DNA of 64,000 bases from Fen-330 sp050008465 (lineage in GTDB: Bacteria; Acidobacteriota; Terriglobia; Bryobacterales; Bryobacteraceae): positions 55,075-119,074 of the forward strand of contig JBEKMO010000009.1 in NCBI GenBank assembly GCA_050008465.1, read 5' to 3'. The notes beneath the pieces are model-generated. The model saw nothing but the letters and a program-made list of their open reading frames with translations. It ran no database searches and was not told the DNA's origin. Position 1 is the first letter of the stretch. Every line of letters begins with the position of its first letter. This document shows, piece by piece, positions 8,495 through 15,904 of the stretch. The translations under genes were made by a program, and so were the position numbers.

Positions 8495-8883
8495 CAGCGC
8501 ATGCCGACCACGCGCCTGAGTTCAGCGAGTCTTGAGGCGGCGAGTGGGATTCTCTTTCGATTCGCCTCCATGGACTTGATGTAGCCGCGGATCATCTCGG
8601 CTGTGTTGTCGAGCGCGGCGGATTCCGTTTCGCCGAAGCTGGACATCCGATGCAATTCCTTCACGTAGGTCACAAACGCCTCGGCATCCTCGTCATACTC
8701 CATATCGATCGTAACCACCTTGGTGGTAGCCAATGGATGGTGCGCATAGGCGTACGGATCCGGGGCCTTCAAGAACTTCCTCGCAGCCTTGTCTTCGGCT
8801 GCTTTGCGCGAGCTATCGTAGACAAGGATCTCCGGAGCCTCGACAACGGATGCGACGAATGAGCGTCCTGTTGGGGGAGGCAA
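8494..8883 (-). CDS. HicB-like antitoxin of a HicBA module
   Basis: A 129-residue protein whose C-terminal half (from about residue 58, TIDMEYDEDAEAFVTYVKEL, then GETESAALDNTAEMIRGYI) resembles the small HicB-like antitoxins that precede HicA. The N-terminal half (GRSFVASVVEAPEILVYDSS) also looks like a HicB-type strand-strand-helix unit, so the gene may be two antitoxin domains in tandem, or a fusion onto an older fragment. The true start could be internal. It is directly upstream of and overlaps the broken hicA. No DNA-binding motif is obvious. Confidence 0.6.
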   Translation of the reverse strand: MPPPTGRSFVASVVEAPEILVYDSSRKAAEDKAARKFLKAPDPYAYAHHPLATTKVVTIDMEYDEDAEAFVTYVKELHRMSSFGETESAALDNTAEMIRGYIKSMEANRKRIPLAASRLAELRRVVGMR

Positions 8884-9160
8884 ATGATCTGGAACCTGCG
8901 TGCGGTCTTGGGCTCGGTCCTGGACTTGAGTGGGAACTTCGGGTGCAGATGCGGGAACGGTGCGTGGTGGGCCAACCGATCCGGGATGGGATTCTTCAAC
9001 CGTAGGTGCACCATCACTTCTATAATACCCCCAGCCGGGAGCCTTGCCGGTTGGGGCTGGACAGGGAAAACCTCAGGTTGGTCGCGGATTGACTGGGGCC
9101 TCCGGTCGTGATCCAATGCGGGAGGACGTTCTTGCGATCGACTTGGATGGGGGAGGCAAC

Positions 9161-9841
9161 ATGAAGACCACAATCGTGGGATCGGGAGCAACGTTCGGCA
9201 CTCTCCCGCAATGCCCGACAACACCGGGGTTCGGCAGTGCCCTGCTTGCCCGTTTCGCAGCGAGGGGCGAAGACTGGCAGCACAAGTATCTCCGCCTCGC
9301 TGAAGTAGTCCATGACCTGTGGCCTGAACAAAGGGTCTTGGGGTCCGGATGGGACCTTGCGCACGTGTGGACCCGGATCGATTACTTCGCGAAGTTCCCG
9401 AATCTGCGTCGAGGGGGCGACTACGGCCCGGAAGCGAGCTATCAATTGCGCGCCGCCATTCTTGAAGTTTATGGGAAGCCACTCTGTGAGGAGGTCAACG
9501 CGCTTCTCAACCGCGGATGGGCATTTACCCTGCTGGACATCGTTGCGGAATTGCGAGCTGGTGACGTGCTCGTATCGTTCAACTGGGACGTCGTGGTCGA
9601 GTTGATCGTCCAGCGCCTCAAGAAGGTGGATCTTGTCCAAGCGCCCGGTGTTGCCGACAACTCCGTGCAGCTCATCAAGCCGCACGGGTCCGTCTCGTGG
9701 TTGCACCGGGTGGGCGGAGGACGCGGGGGAACAGTCGAAACGCCGACCGAGCCTGTACTGTCTGTCACCCCGATGGAGCCCAAGGATGTGAAGAATGGTG
9801 TCCAGCCCTTTGTGATTGGTGCGGTACCCATCAAGAGCACA
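9161..9841 (+). pseudogene. SIR2-like (SIR2_2) protein, N-terminal part, interrupted by a mobile element
   Basis: First 227 codons of a SIR2-like protein. They include a Gly-rich nucleotide-binding start (TTIVGSGATFGT), LVSFNWDVVVE (the family's FNYD-type motif) and QLIKPHGSVSWLH (the K-x-HGS-x-W motif that carries the catalytic His). Start ATG 9161 has a GGGAGG ribosome site 4 bases upstream. The frame ends at a TGA created by the inserted element at 9842. The remainder lies at 14829-15143. SIR2-like domains of this type act as NAD+-hydrolysing effectors in several anti-phage systems. That role here is inference. Confidence 0.8.
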
Positions 9842-9887
9842 TGATTCCGGTTCAGCTGGAAATGGAGAAGGCGTTCTCCCGTTAAGG
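9842..9887 (+). repeat. Left inverted repeat of the IS3-type element
   Basis: Starts TGATTCC; the core GGTTCAGCTGGAAATGGAGA and the inner CCCGTTAAGG are echoed in inverted form at 14771-14829. The orfA ribosome site (AAAGGAG) follows directly. Confidence 0.7.
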
Positions 9888-9902
9888 TAAAGGAGAGAAC
9901 GC

Positions 9903-10211
9903 ATGAAGAAGCAACGGAAGCACTTCACGCCGGAAGAAAAGGTCGCCATCCTGAGGCGGCATCTGCTGGAGAAGGAGCCCATCTCGAGCCTCTGCGATGA
10001 ACTCGGCTTGCAGCCCACGGTCTTCTACCGCTGGCAGAAGGAGTTCTTCGAAAATGGGGCGGCGGCCTTCGAGCAGAAGAGGCCCTCCAACCACTCTGCC
10101 GACCAGGAGCGGATCGGTTACCTGGAGAAGAAGATCCAGACCAAGGACGAGGTCCTGGCTGAGCTGATGGCCGAGCATGTGGCCCTAAAAAAAACGCTTG
10201 GGGAACTCTGA
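9903..10211 (+). CDS. IS3-family transposase OrfA (helix-turn-helix part)
   Basis: A 102-residue protein beginning MKKQRKHFTPEEKVAILRRH, with the HTH_Tnp_1 fold (SSLCDELGLQPTVFYRWQKE) that recognises the element's ends and a C-terminal leucine-zipper-like helix (GYLEKKIQTKDEVLAELMAE). By itself such OrfA binds DNA and represses. Fused to OrfB by frameshifting it forms the active transposase. Near its 3' end lies a run of eight A (10187-10194), where a -1 shift enters the orfB frame. The ribosome site GGAGAG lies about 6 bases before the ATG. Confidence 0.92.
   Translation: MKKQRKHFTPEEKVAILRRHLLEKEPISSLCDELGLQPTVFYRWQKEFFENGAAAFEQKRPSNHSADQERIGYLEKKIQTKDEVLAELMAEHVALKKTLGEL
10187..10195 (+). 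promoter_or_regulatory. Probable programmed -1 frameshift site (A8C)
   Basis: Eight A followed by C in the orfA frame (CTA AAA AAA ACG). Slipping back one base gives AAC GCT TGG and leads, without a stop, into the orfB frame (WGTLTGVWVPHDTRDQIVDF). IS3-family elements normally make OrfAB at such a site. Confidence 0.75.
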
Positions 10212-10249
10212 CCGGGGTCTGGGTTCCGCACGATACGCGGGACCAGATC

Positions 10250-11167
10250 GTGGATTTCGTCCGGCGCTGGTCGGAGAAAACCGAGATAAGGGCCGGGCGG
10301 TTCATCGGGTGGCTCGACATCACCGCCAGCAAGTTCTACGCCTGGCGGGAACGCTACGGCAAGGTGAACGAGCACAACGGCTGGGTTCCCCGCGATTTCT
10401 GGTTGGAGGATTGGGAGAAGCAGGCCATCGTCGGGTTCCATCTGAAGAACCCGCTTGAGGGCTATCGTCGGCTGACATTCATGATGCTGGATGCCGACAT
10501 CGTGGCGGTCAGCCCGTCAAGCGTCTGGCGGGTGCTCAATCAGGCGGGACTCTTGTCGAAGTGGAACGGCAAACCATCGAAGAAGGGCACGGGGTTCGCG
10601 CAGCCGTTGGCAGCGCATCAGCACTGGCATATCGATGTTTCCTACCTGAACATCAGCGGGACGTTCTACTACCTGTGCAGCATCCTGGACGGCTACAGCC
10701 GGTACATCGTGAACTGGGATATTCGGGAGTCGATGACCGAGGCGAACATCGAGATCATCTTGCAGGGGGCGAAGGAGAAGTACCCGGAAGCGCGGCCCCG
10801 GATCATCTCGGACAACGGCCCGCAGTTCATTGCCAAGGACTTTAAAGAGTTCATTCGCATCTCGGGTATGACGCACGTCCGCACCTCGCCGTTTTACCCA
10901 CAATCGAACGGTAAGATCGAGCGCTGGCACAAATCGCTCAAAGGGGAGTGCATCCGGCCGGGAACGCCCCTGTCGCTCGATGAAGCGCGACGTCTGGTGG
11001 ACGATTACGTGGACCACTACAACAACGTCCGCCTGAACAGCGCCACGGGCTACATCGCGCCGAGGGATATGCTCGCCGGACGGCAGCAGGAGATCCACGC
11101 GGAACGCGACCGGAAGTTGGAGGCGGCCCAGAAGCAACGGCAGATTCGTCGCCAGCAAGCTGCTTGA
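10250..11167 (+). CDS. IS3-family transposase OrfB (DDE integrase core)
   Basis: A 305-residue rve-type integrase. After an HTH_21-like region (GYRRLTFMML) the catalytic core shows Asp in WHIDVSYLN, Asp in IISDNGPQF and Glu in NGKIERWHKSLK, with 35 residues between the second Asp and the Glu, as expected for DDE enzymes of this family. The frame is open upstream to the A8 slippery run, so the functional product is probably the OrfAB fusion. The core looks intact, so the element may still be active. It drives the left half of the compound insertion. Confidence 0.93.
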   Translation: MDFVRRWSEKTEIRAGRFIGWLDITASKFYAWRERYGKVNEHNGWVPRDFWLEDWEKQAIVGFHLKNPLEGYRRLTFMMLDADIVAVSPSSVWRVLNQAGLLSKWNGKPSKKGTGFAQPLAAHQHWHIDVSYLNISGTFYYLCSILDGYSRYIVNWDIRESMTEANIEIILQGAKEKYPEARPRIISDNGPQFIAKDFKEFIRISGMTHVRTSPFYPQSNGKIERWHKSLKGECIRPGTPLSLDEARRLVDDYVDHYNNVRLNSATGYIAPRDMLAGRQQEIHAERDRKLEAAQKQRQIRRQQAA

Positions 11168-11285
11168 CGTACAGATGGCGTCCTGCTGCTGATGATTCAG
11201 TCCGTGGAATCTCCTCGGAGGCTCAACTTCCGGATTGCCGAGGATACTCCTGGAAGCGCGGAGCGCCACCTCCGCTCATAGGCAG

Positions 11286-11350
11286 TTATACCTCCCCCTT
11301 AACTTGCCAAGGGTCAATTTCGTGATCTGCAGTGACGCAACCGGCGAGTT
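11286..11350. repeat. Second right-end-like sequence (possible own right end of the IS)
   Basis: Contains GTTATACCTCCCCCTTAAC and, further on, CAATTTC and CAACCGG. This resembles the right inverted repeat at 14771-14829 (GTTATACTCCCTAACGG, CCATTTC, TTGAACC). It is more diverged, so it may be a decayed end of the original 1.5-kb insertion sequence. Confidence 0.4.
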
Positions 11351-11374
11351 CAACCGGCATTCGTATGGCGATCC

Positions 11375-14038
11375 TTATTCGTCACGAAGCGCGACCAAGG
11401 GGTCGAGTCTGGCTGCCCGGCGCGCGGGAATCACGATCGCCACCAGTGCGGCAGCAAAGAGAACGGTCGGAACGGTTAGGAACGTGATGAGATCCGTTCC
11501 GCTGATGCCGTAAAGCAGACTGGCGGACAAACGGCCGACCGCCACAGCAATGACCAGGCCGATGGTCAGGCCGACGCTGGTTAGAGCGAGGCCCTGGCGT
11601 AGGATCGCCGCCAGCACGCTGCCGGGCCGGGCGCCCAAAGCCATGCGGATGCCGATCTCGTGCGTGCGGCGGCGCACCGAATAACTCATCACTCCGTACA
11701 GACCGATGACTCCGAGTATGAGCCCGACGGCGCCGAAGCTCCCCAGCAGCCAAGCCGAGATGCGAGGTAGAAGCAGCGATTCACTTATGTGTTCCTGCAT
11801 CGTCTCTGTGTTGAAGACCGCCATGTTCGGATCAAGCGCTGCGATCTGCTCGCGCACCGGGCGGTCCAGTCGTCGCGGGTCGACGGATGTCTTTACGAGG
11901 GTGGAAATCCCAAAGAAGTTGCCGCCGTTCGCCGGGGTCACATCCAGAAACAGATAGGCGCAATTCACCGGTCCTTCGCCCACGGCGCGCGATTTGGAGT
12001 TTCGCACCACGCCAATCACGGTGTAGGAGGCCTTGTCCGCGCGAACCAAGCGGCCAATCGGGTCTTGGTTGGGGAACAGGCGGCCGGCCATCGTCTGGTT
12101 GATGATGGCTAAGTTCTGGTTATTGGCCTGGACGTCGAAGTCGCGGCCGCTCAGGAAGGGAATGCCCATTGTTTGGAAGTATCCGCTGGAGATCCCGTAG
12201 ACGTCCGCGTTGACGCTTTGCGCGGGTCGGTCCTTGGTGACGTCCACGTCGAAGTTGCGGCCGGTGCCGGCGAGGCTGAGTGGCACGAGATCAACAAAAC
12301 TCACCGATCGAACTCCCGGCAGCGCTGACACGCGCTCGCGAAGCTGTGAAAGAAACTGCAGAGTCCTTTCGGACGAGTAGCTGTGGACCCTAGGGTCTAC
12401 CCTAGTCACCAAGATATTGTCGGGCTTGAAGCCGACGTCGATTGAGACAGCGTTGCCGAGGCTGCGGAGAAACAGGCCCGCGGCCGTCAGCAGGACCAGC
12501 GACAGCGCGACCTGTACGGTCACCAGCGTATTGCGCATGCCGAAACGCCCGGCTCGGCCAGAGACGGCCGACCCTTCCTTGAGAGCACCTACCAGGTCCG
12601 GACGCGTGGCCCGCAGCGCGGGAACCAGCCCAAACAGCAACGCAGTCAGCAGTGACAGGCCAACGGTGAACGTCGCAACATGCAGATCCACATTGAAGTC
12701 GAACACGATGGGAATGGGCGCCGGAAGCCGGAAGCTCGACACGGCCCGTGCCGCACCCGCCGCCATCAGGAAGCCCAGGCCTGCGCCGGCCAGCGCCAGG
12801 AGCAGGCTCTCCGTGAGCAGTTGTCGAATCAGTCGCCCGCGCCGGGCGCCTATCGCCAGGCGGATGCCGATCTCCTTCTGCCGCTCAGTCGCTCGGGCCA
12901 GCAGGAGGTTGGCGACATTGGCGCAGGCCACCAAGAGCACTAATCCGACCACAACCATCAGGACAGCCATCAGGGCGTATGCAGGGGTAACGGATCCGCC
13001 GATCAGTCCACCCGCGGTTTGGAGAGTGATCGCGTCGTGGTGCTTCTCATCCTTGCGATAGGTGTCATCCAAACGCTTCTTGACGAGGTTCACCACCACC
13101 GCGGCCTGCGCACGGCTAACTCCCGGCTTGAGCCGCGCATTGAGCAGCAGCCATGCGTTGTCCCGCTTGGTGCTGCCTCCTCCGGGCATCGTCAAGTGGG
13201 GCATGATGACTTCAACCATGGAGATTGGCACCCAAAACTGGGATACGATGCCGCGCTCGCTGCCGTGGAACCCGGCCGGCGCAACGCCCACTACGGCATA
13301 ACGCTGCCCATTGAGAACCACGTCGCGTCCGAGGATGCCGGCGTCGGCGCCGAAGCGCCGCTGCCAGAGGCTGTGGCCGAGCACCGCCACATGGTCGCGG
13401 CCCATCAGCCGATCTTCTCCCGGAAGGATGGGACGGCCGAGCGCCATGTTGACGCCCAGGATGGAAAAATAGTTGCCGCTCACAACCTGACCCCAGACGC
13501 GCTCTGGCTCTCCCGCGCCCCCCAGGCTGGCGGGAACGAGAGGAAAATGCGCCGCCACGCCGCCCTCGAACACATCCGTGGTCTGCTCCTGATAGTCCAG
13601 GTAGTCGGGATAGGGAAAGGACGTGCCTTCGGAAAACATCACCATCCGCCCCGGATCCTTCACAGGCAGCACACCCCAAAGCAATCCGTTGGCGACGCTG
13701 AAGATCGTCGCGTTCGCCGCAATGCCCAAGGCAACCGATATGATGATCGCCGCCGTGAAGCCGGGCGACTTGGCCATGGTGCGCAAGGCGAAACGCAAGT
13801 CCTGGGCGAAGTCCTCCAAGAAGCGCCCCACCCGTATCGCCCGCACCTCCTCTTTGACTTGCTCCACGCCGCCGAGCTCCATCAGCGCCTCCCGGCGCGC
13901 CGCCGATGGCGAAAGCCCCGCCTGGATCTTCTCCTCGGTCAGAAGTTCTACCGAAGACTGCAGCTCATCGGCTAGAGCCTGTTCGACCGTGTCTTTGCGC
14001 AAGAGGTTCCGAAACAAGCTAGCGATTCGACTTGGCAT
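11375..14038 (-). CDS. ADOP-type ABC transporter permease (FtsX/MacB-like)
   Basis: An 887-residue acidobacterial duplicated permease. A short cytoplasmic N-terminal helical region (ADELQSSVELLTEEKI, ARREALMELGGVEQVKEEVR) precedes two repeats, each with a periplasmic MacB_PCD domain and an FtsX-type membrane domain. Membrane signatures include GFTAAIIISVALGIAANATI, LLVACANVANLLLARATERQ and SYSVRRRTHEIGIRMALGA. Such proteins usually sit next to a PadR regulator, as here (19 bp upstream). The ATPase is not encoded nearby, the transported substrate is unknown, and the gene is apparently a passenger in the IS3-type insertion. Confidence 0.88.
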   Translation of the reverse strand: MPSRIASLFRNLLRKDTVEQALADELQSSVELLTEEKIQAGLSPSAARREALMELGGVEQVKEEVRAIRVGRFLEDFAQDLRFALRTMAKSPGFTAAIIISVALGIAANATIFSVANGLLWGVLPVKDPGRMVMFSEGTSFPYPDYLDYQEQTTDVFEGGVAAHFPLVPASLGGAGEPERVWGQVVSGNYFSILGVNMALGRPILPGEDRLMGRDHVAVLGHSLWQRRFGADAGILGRDVVLNGQRYAVVGVAPAGFHGSERGIVSQFWVPISMVEVIMPHLTMPGGGSTKRDNAWLLLNARLKPGVSRAQAAVVVNLVKKRLDDTYRKDEKHHDAITLQTAGGLIGGSVTPAYALMAVLMVVVGLVLLVACANVANLLLARATERQKEIGIRLAIGARRGRLIRQLLTESLLLALAGAGLGFLMAAGAARAVSSFRLPAPIPIVFDFNVDLHVATFTVGLSLLTALLFGLVPALRATRPDLVGALKEGSAVSGRAGRFGMRNTLVTVQVALSLVLLTAAGLFLRSLGNAVSIDVGFKPDNILVTRVDPRVHSYSSERTLQFLSQLRERVSALPGVRSVSFVDLVPLSLAGTGRNFDVDVTKDRPAQSVNADVYGISSGYFQTMGIPFLSGRDFDVQANNQNLAIINQTMAGRLFPNQDPIGRLVRADKASYTVIGVVRNSKSRAVGEGPVNCAYLFLDVTPANGGNFFGISTLVKTSVDPRRLDRPVREQIAALDPNMAVFNTETMQEHISESLLLPRISAWLLGSFGAVGLILGVIGLYGVMSYSVRRRTHEIGIRMALGARPGSVLAAILRQGLALTSVGLTIGLVIAVAVGRLSASLLYGISGTDLITFLTVPTVLFAAALVAIVIPARRAARLDPLVALRDE

Positions 14039-14056
14039 GATACCTCCATTCCCAAG

Positions 14057-14401
14057 TCAGGCGGATTCCACCGCCGCCGTCATGATCTTGACCACCTGGT
14101 TCCAATCCCGCTCCTCCACCTTGAGCTGTGCCCGTCCAGATGAAGTCAGTCGGTAGTACTTCGCCCGACGATTGTTCTCCGAGGCTCGCCACCCGGCCTC
14201 CACCCATCCCTTCTCTTCCATGCGGTGCAGCGAGGGAAAGAGCGAGCCAAAGCTTATTTGAAAGGCACCTTGGGTGATTTGCGTGACGCGTCGGGACACC
14301 CCTACTCCATGCAAGGGTTCCAGTGACAGTGCTTTCAGAATCAGTAGATCCAGCGTTCCACGCAGAAGATCGGTTCTCTTTTCACCCATTGGCGTCCTCA
14401 T
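14057..14401 (-). CDS. PadR-family transcriptional regulator
   Basis: A 114-residue winged-helix repressor (DLLRGTLDLLILKALSLEPL, HGVGVSRRVTQI, GSLFPSLHRMEEKGWVEAGW, AKYYRLTSSGRAQL). It probably controls the ADOP permease downstream in the same direction, the standard acidobacterial pairing. The start could be the ATG at 14401 or the in-frame ATG at 14389. It lies inside the insertion that splits the SIR2-like gene. The effector is unknown. Confidence 0.88.
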   Translation of the reverse strand: MRTPMGEKRTDLLRGTLDLLILKALSLEPLHGVGVSRRVTQITQGAFQISFGSLFPSLHRMEEKGWVEAGWRASENNRRAKYYRLTSSGRAQLKVEERDWNQVVKIMTAAVESA

Positions 14402-14770
14402 ATCGGATTACGATAGCAGCCACCCCAAAGTTCGCACGAATTTCGAAAAACTTTCTTTGAGCCTCCCGGGGGGCCAAACCGGCGGTTTCACTTGGCCGTG
14501 TAGCCGGCCACTCGTTGGATCCGGAGCTTAAGGTCGCGGCGGGCCTGATACCCCGCCCCGCCCGCTCGTTGAGGTGTTTGGCCGCAAGGAGATACCCTTT
14601 TCCTAGCCAGTTGGTCTTCCCGATGAGGCGGAGCCTTTAATAAACCGCGCGGTACGCACTCCACGGTTCGTGCCCAGCGCCCTCTGCCACCCAACATGAT
14701 CTCCTTTTGAAACCAGTTGTGCTTTCAGCGCACCCCTTCTGCTAGCCGTTGGGTTGTGCAGACCGGCCGC
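14402..14770. other. Gene-free stretch inside the insertion
   Basis: About 370 bases between PadR and the right inverted repeat. I see no convincing coding region. A 10-bp palindrome ACCGCGCGGT lies near 14644. The stretch may hold the padR promoter and leftover element DNA. Confidence 0.4.
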
Positions 14771-14829
14771 CAAAAATGGCGTTATACTCCCTAACGGGGC
14801 GCGCCGACTCTCCATTTCACGTTGAACCA
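14771..14829 (-). repeat. Right inverted repeat of the compound element
   Basis: Its reverse complement starts TGGTTCAACGTGAAATGGAG and continues into CCCCGTTAGGGAGTATAAC, matching the left end at 9842-9887. It is followed by AGCACA, which also precedes the left end. Confidence 0.7.
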
Positions 14830-15143
14830 GCACACTTCTCGAGTTACAGGGCGTGCATCCGGGCAGCCCTTACACCGTTCTGGTGGAGCAGTGGCGGAGC
14901 CTCATGGATGCCCTGGAACGCGCCGATGAAGTGGTCGTAGCCGGGTATGCCCTCCCAGACGAGGACGCCTACGGCCGTTTTCTGATTCAGGAGGCGATTG
15001 CCGGAAGGCGGGGTCGTCCAATTCAGCGACTGTACTTCTATGAGCTGGCGGACAAGCAGTCCAACACGGCTAAGAAGCTCTCGGACGTGTTCAGGCCACT
15101 TGCTCCGCCGATATGGCTGGGGCCGGTCAGACCACACGCTTGA
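14829..15143 (+). pseudogene. SIR2-like protein, C-terminal part (continuation of 9161-9841)
   Basis: Reads in frame from AGC ACA as LLELQGVHPGSPYTVLVEQW and contains VVVAGYALPDEDAYGRFLIQ, the GYSLPD-type motif near the end of SIR2_2 domains, then a stop at 15141-15143. Joined to the upstream part it gives a protein of about 329 residues, of normal length for a single-domain SIR2-like protein. Without removal of the insertion this part has only a weak internal GTG start (14853) and lacks the NAD-binding half. Confidence 0.8.
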
Positions 15144-15173
15144 ACCAAGGCGTCGGATCGGCCGCCGGAAGCG

Positions 15174-15671
15174 CTACGAGCGCAGTTCGTCCAGCACCGT
15201 GCCGTCGTGCGCGACCAACTGGATGTGGAGGACCGCTTGACCGGTGGCGTGGGTCGAGCAGCTTAGGCAGGGGTCGTAAGCCCGCACCACCGCCGAGACC
15301 CGGTTCAGCATGCCTTCCTTGAGGTGCTTGCCGTCGACAAAGTGCTTGCTCACCTCCTCGATGGAGCGGTTGATGGCCAGGTTGTTGTGGCCGGTGGCGA
15401 TGATCAGGTTGGCCCAGCGAATCGCGCCCTGCTCGTCCACCTTATAGTGGTGAATCAGGATGCCGCGGGGCGCCTCGGCCATGCCGATGCCCTCCAGCGA
15501 GTTCACGCCGGCGTGGGCGCGCACCCGGGTGTCCAGGTGGATCTGCGCTGTACTCCAGCACCTCCGCCGACAGGTACTTGCTGGGGTGGCGCTCCTGGAC
15601 CTTCTCGATTCCGCAACCAAACGTTCGACGAAGTCCTGCTCCTGGAGGGTGAGCTGAGGCTGAGATTTCAT
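15174..15671 (-). pseudogene. NiFe-hydrogenase large-subunit C-terminal fragment
   Basis: Encodes the end of a group-3-type hydrogenase alpha subunit. It contains GMAEAPRGILIHHYKVDE, then LIIATGHNNLAINRSIEEV and the nickel-ligand motif DPCLSCSTH near the C terminus. The N-terminal two thirds, with the first CxxC ligand pair, is missing. Within the fragment, a block reading GIEKVQERHPSKYLSAEVLE lies in a different frame, flanked by two compensating indels. No small subunit or maturation gene is nearby, so this is a relic. Confidence 0.75.
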
Positions 15672-15904
15672 GCGCAATTCCTTTCCTGGGGTGAACTTGC
15701 GGGAATTCAGGTGCGCCCCAGCGCCTGGCGACGCCGGAGTTTCAACCTCTATTATCCGAAAGCAGCTCTAAACATCAGCATGCAACACCGGCGGGGGCCG
15801 CGTGGATCGGGCAAAGACCCCGTGCGCGGGGTGGGCATTTGTACTACGATACGAAGTCAAGGGGTTGGAGAGGCCCGCGTCCGAGAATTGGGAAGAAGAT
15901 ACGG

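Larger units (their letters stand above)
9842..14829. mobile_element. Compound IS3-type insertion carrying PadR and ADOP permease
   Basis: A 5-kb segment inserted within a SIR2-like gene. The left end (TGATTCC then GGTTCAGCTGGAAATGGAGA) and the right end (reverse complement TGGTTCAACGTGAAATGGAG) are inverted repeats, similar over about 40 bp. The flanks carry AGCACA on both sides, consistent with a 5-6 bp target duplication. Deleting the block plus one AGCACA copy joins codons AGC ACA in the same frame and restores the SIR2 protein. Contents are IS3-family orfA/orfB, a second right-end-like sequence near 11.3 kb, an ADOP permease and a PadR gene. The exact terminal bases at the right end are ambiguous by a few positions. 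Confidence 0.75.

Noticed and set aside
9044..9161. Upstream extension of the SIR2-like gene to 9044
   Set aside because: The added 39 residues are unlike the family, and ATG 9161 has a good ribosome site and starts the conserved core.
14480..14697. Small reverse-strand ORF in the insertion, perhaps a retroelement piece
   Set aside because: No recognisable domain; the similarity to group II intron sequence was only a vague impression.
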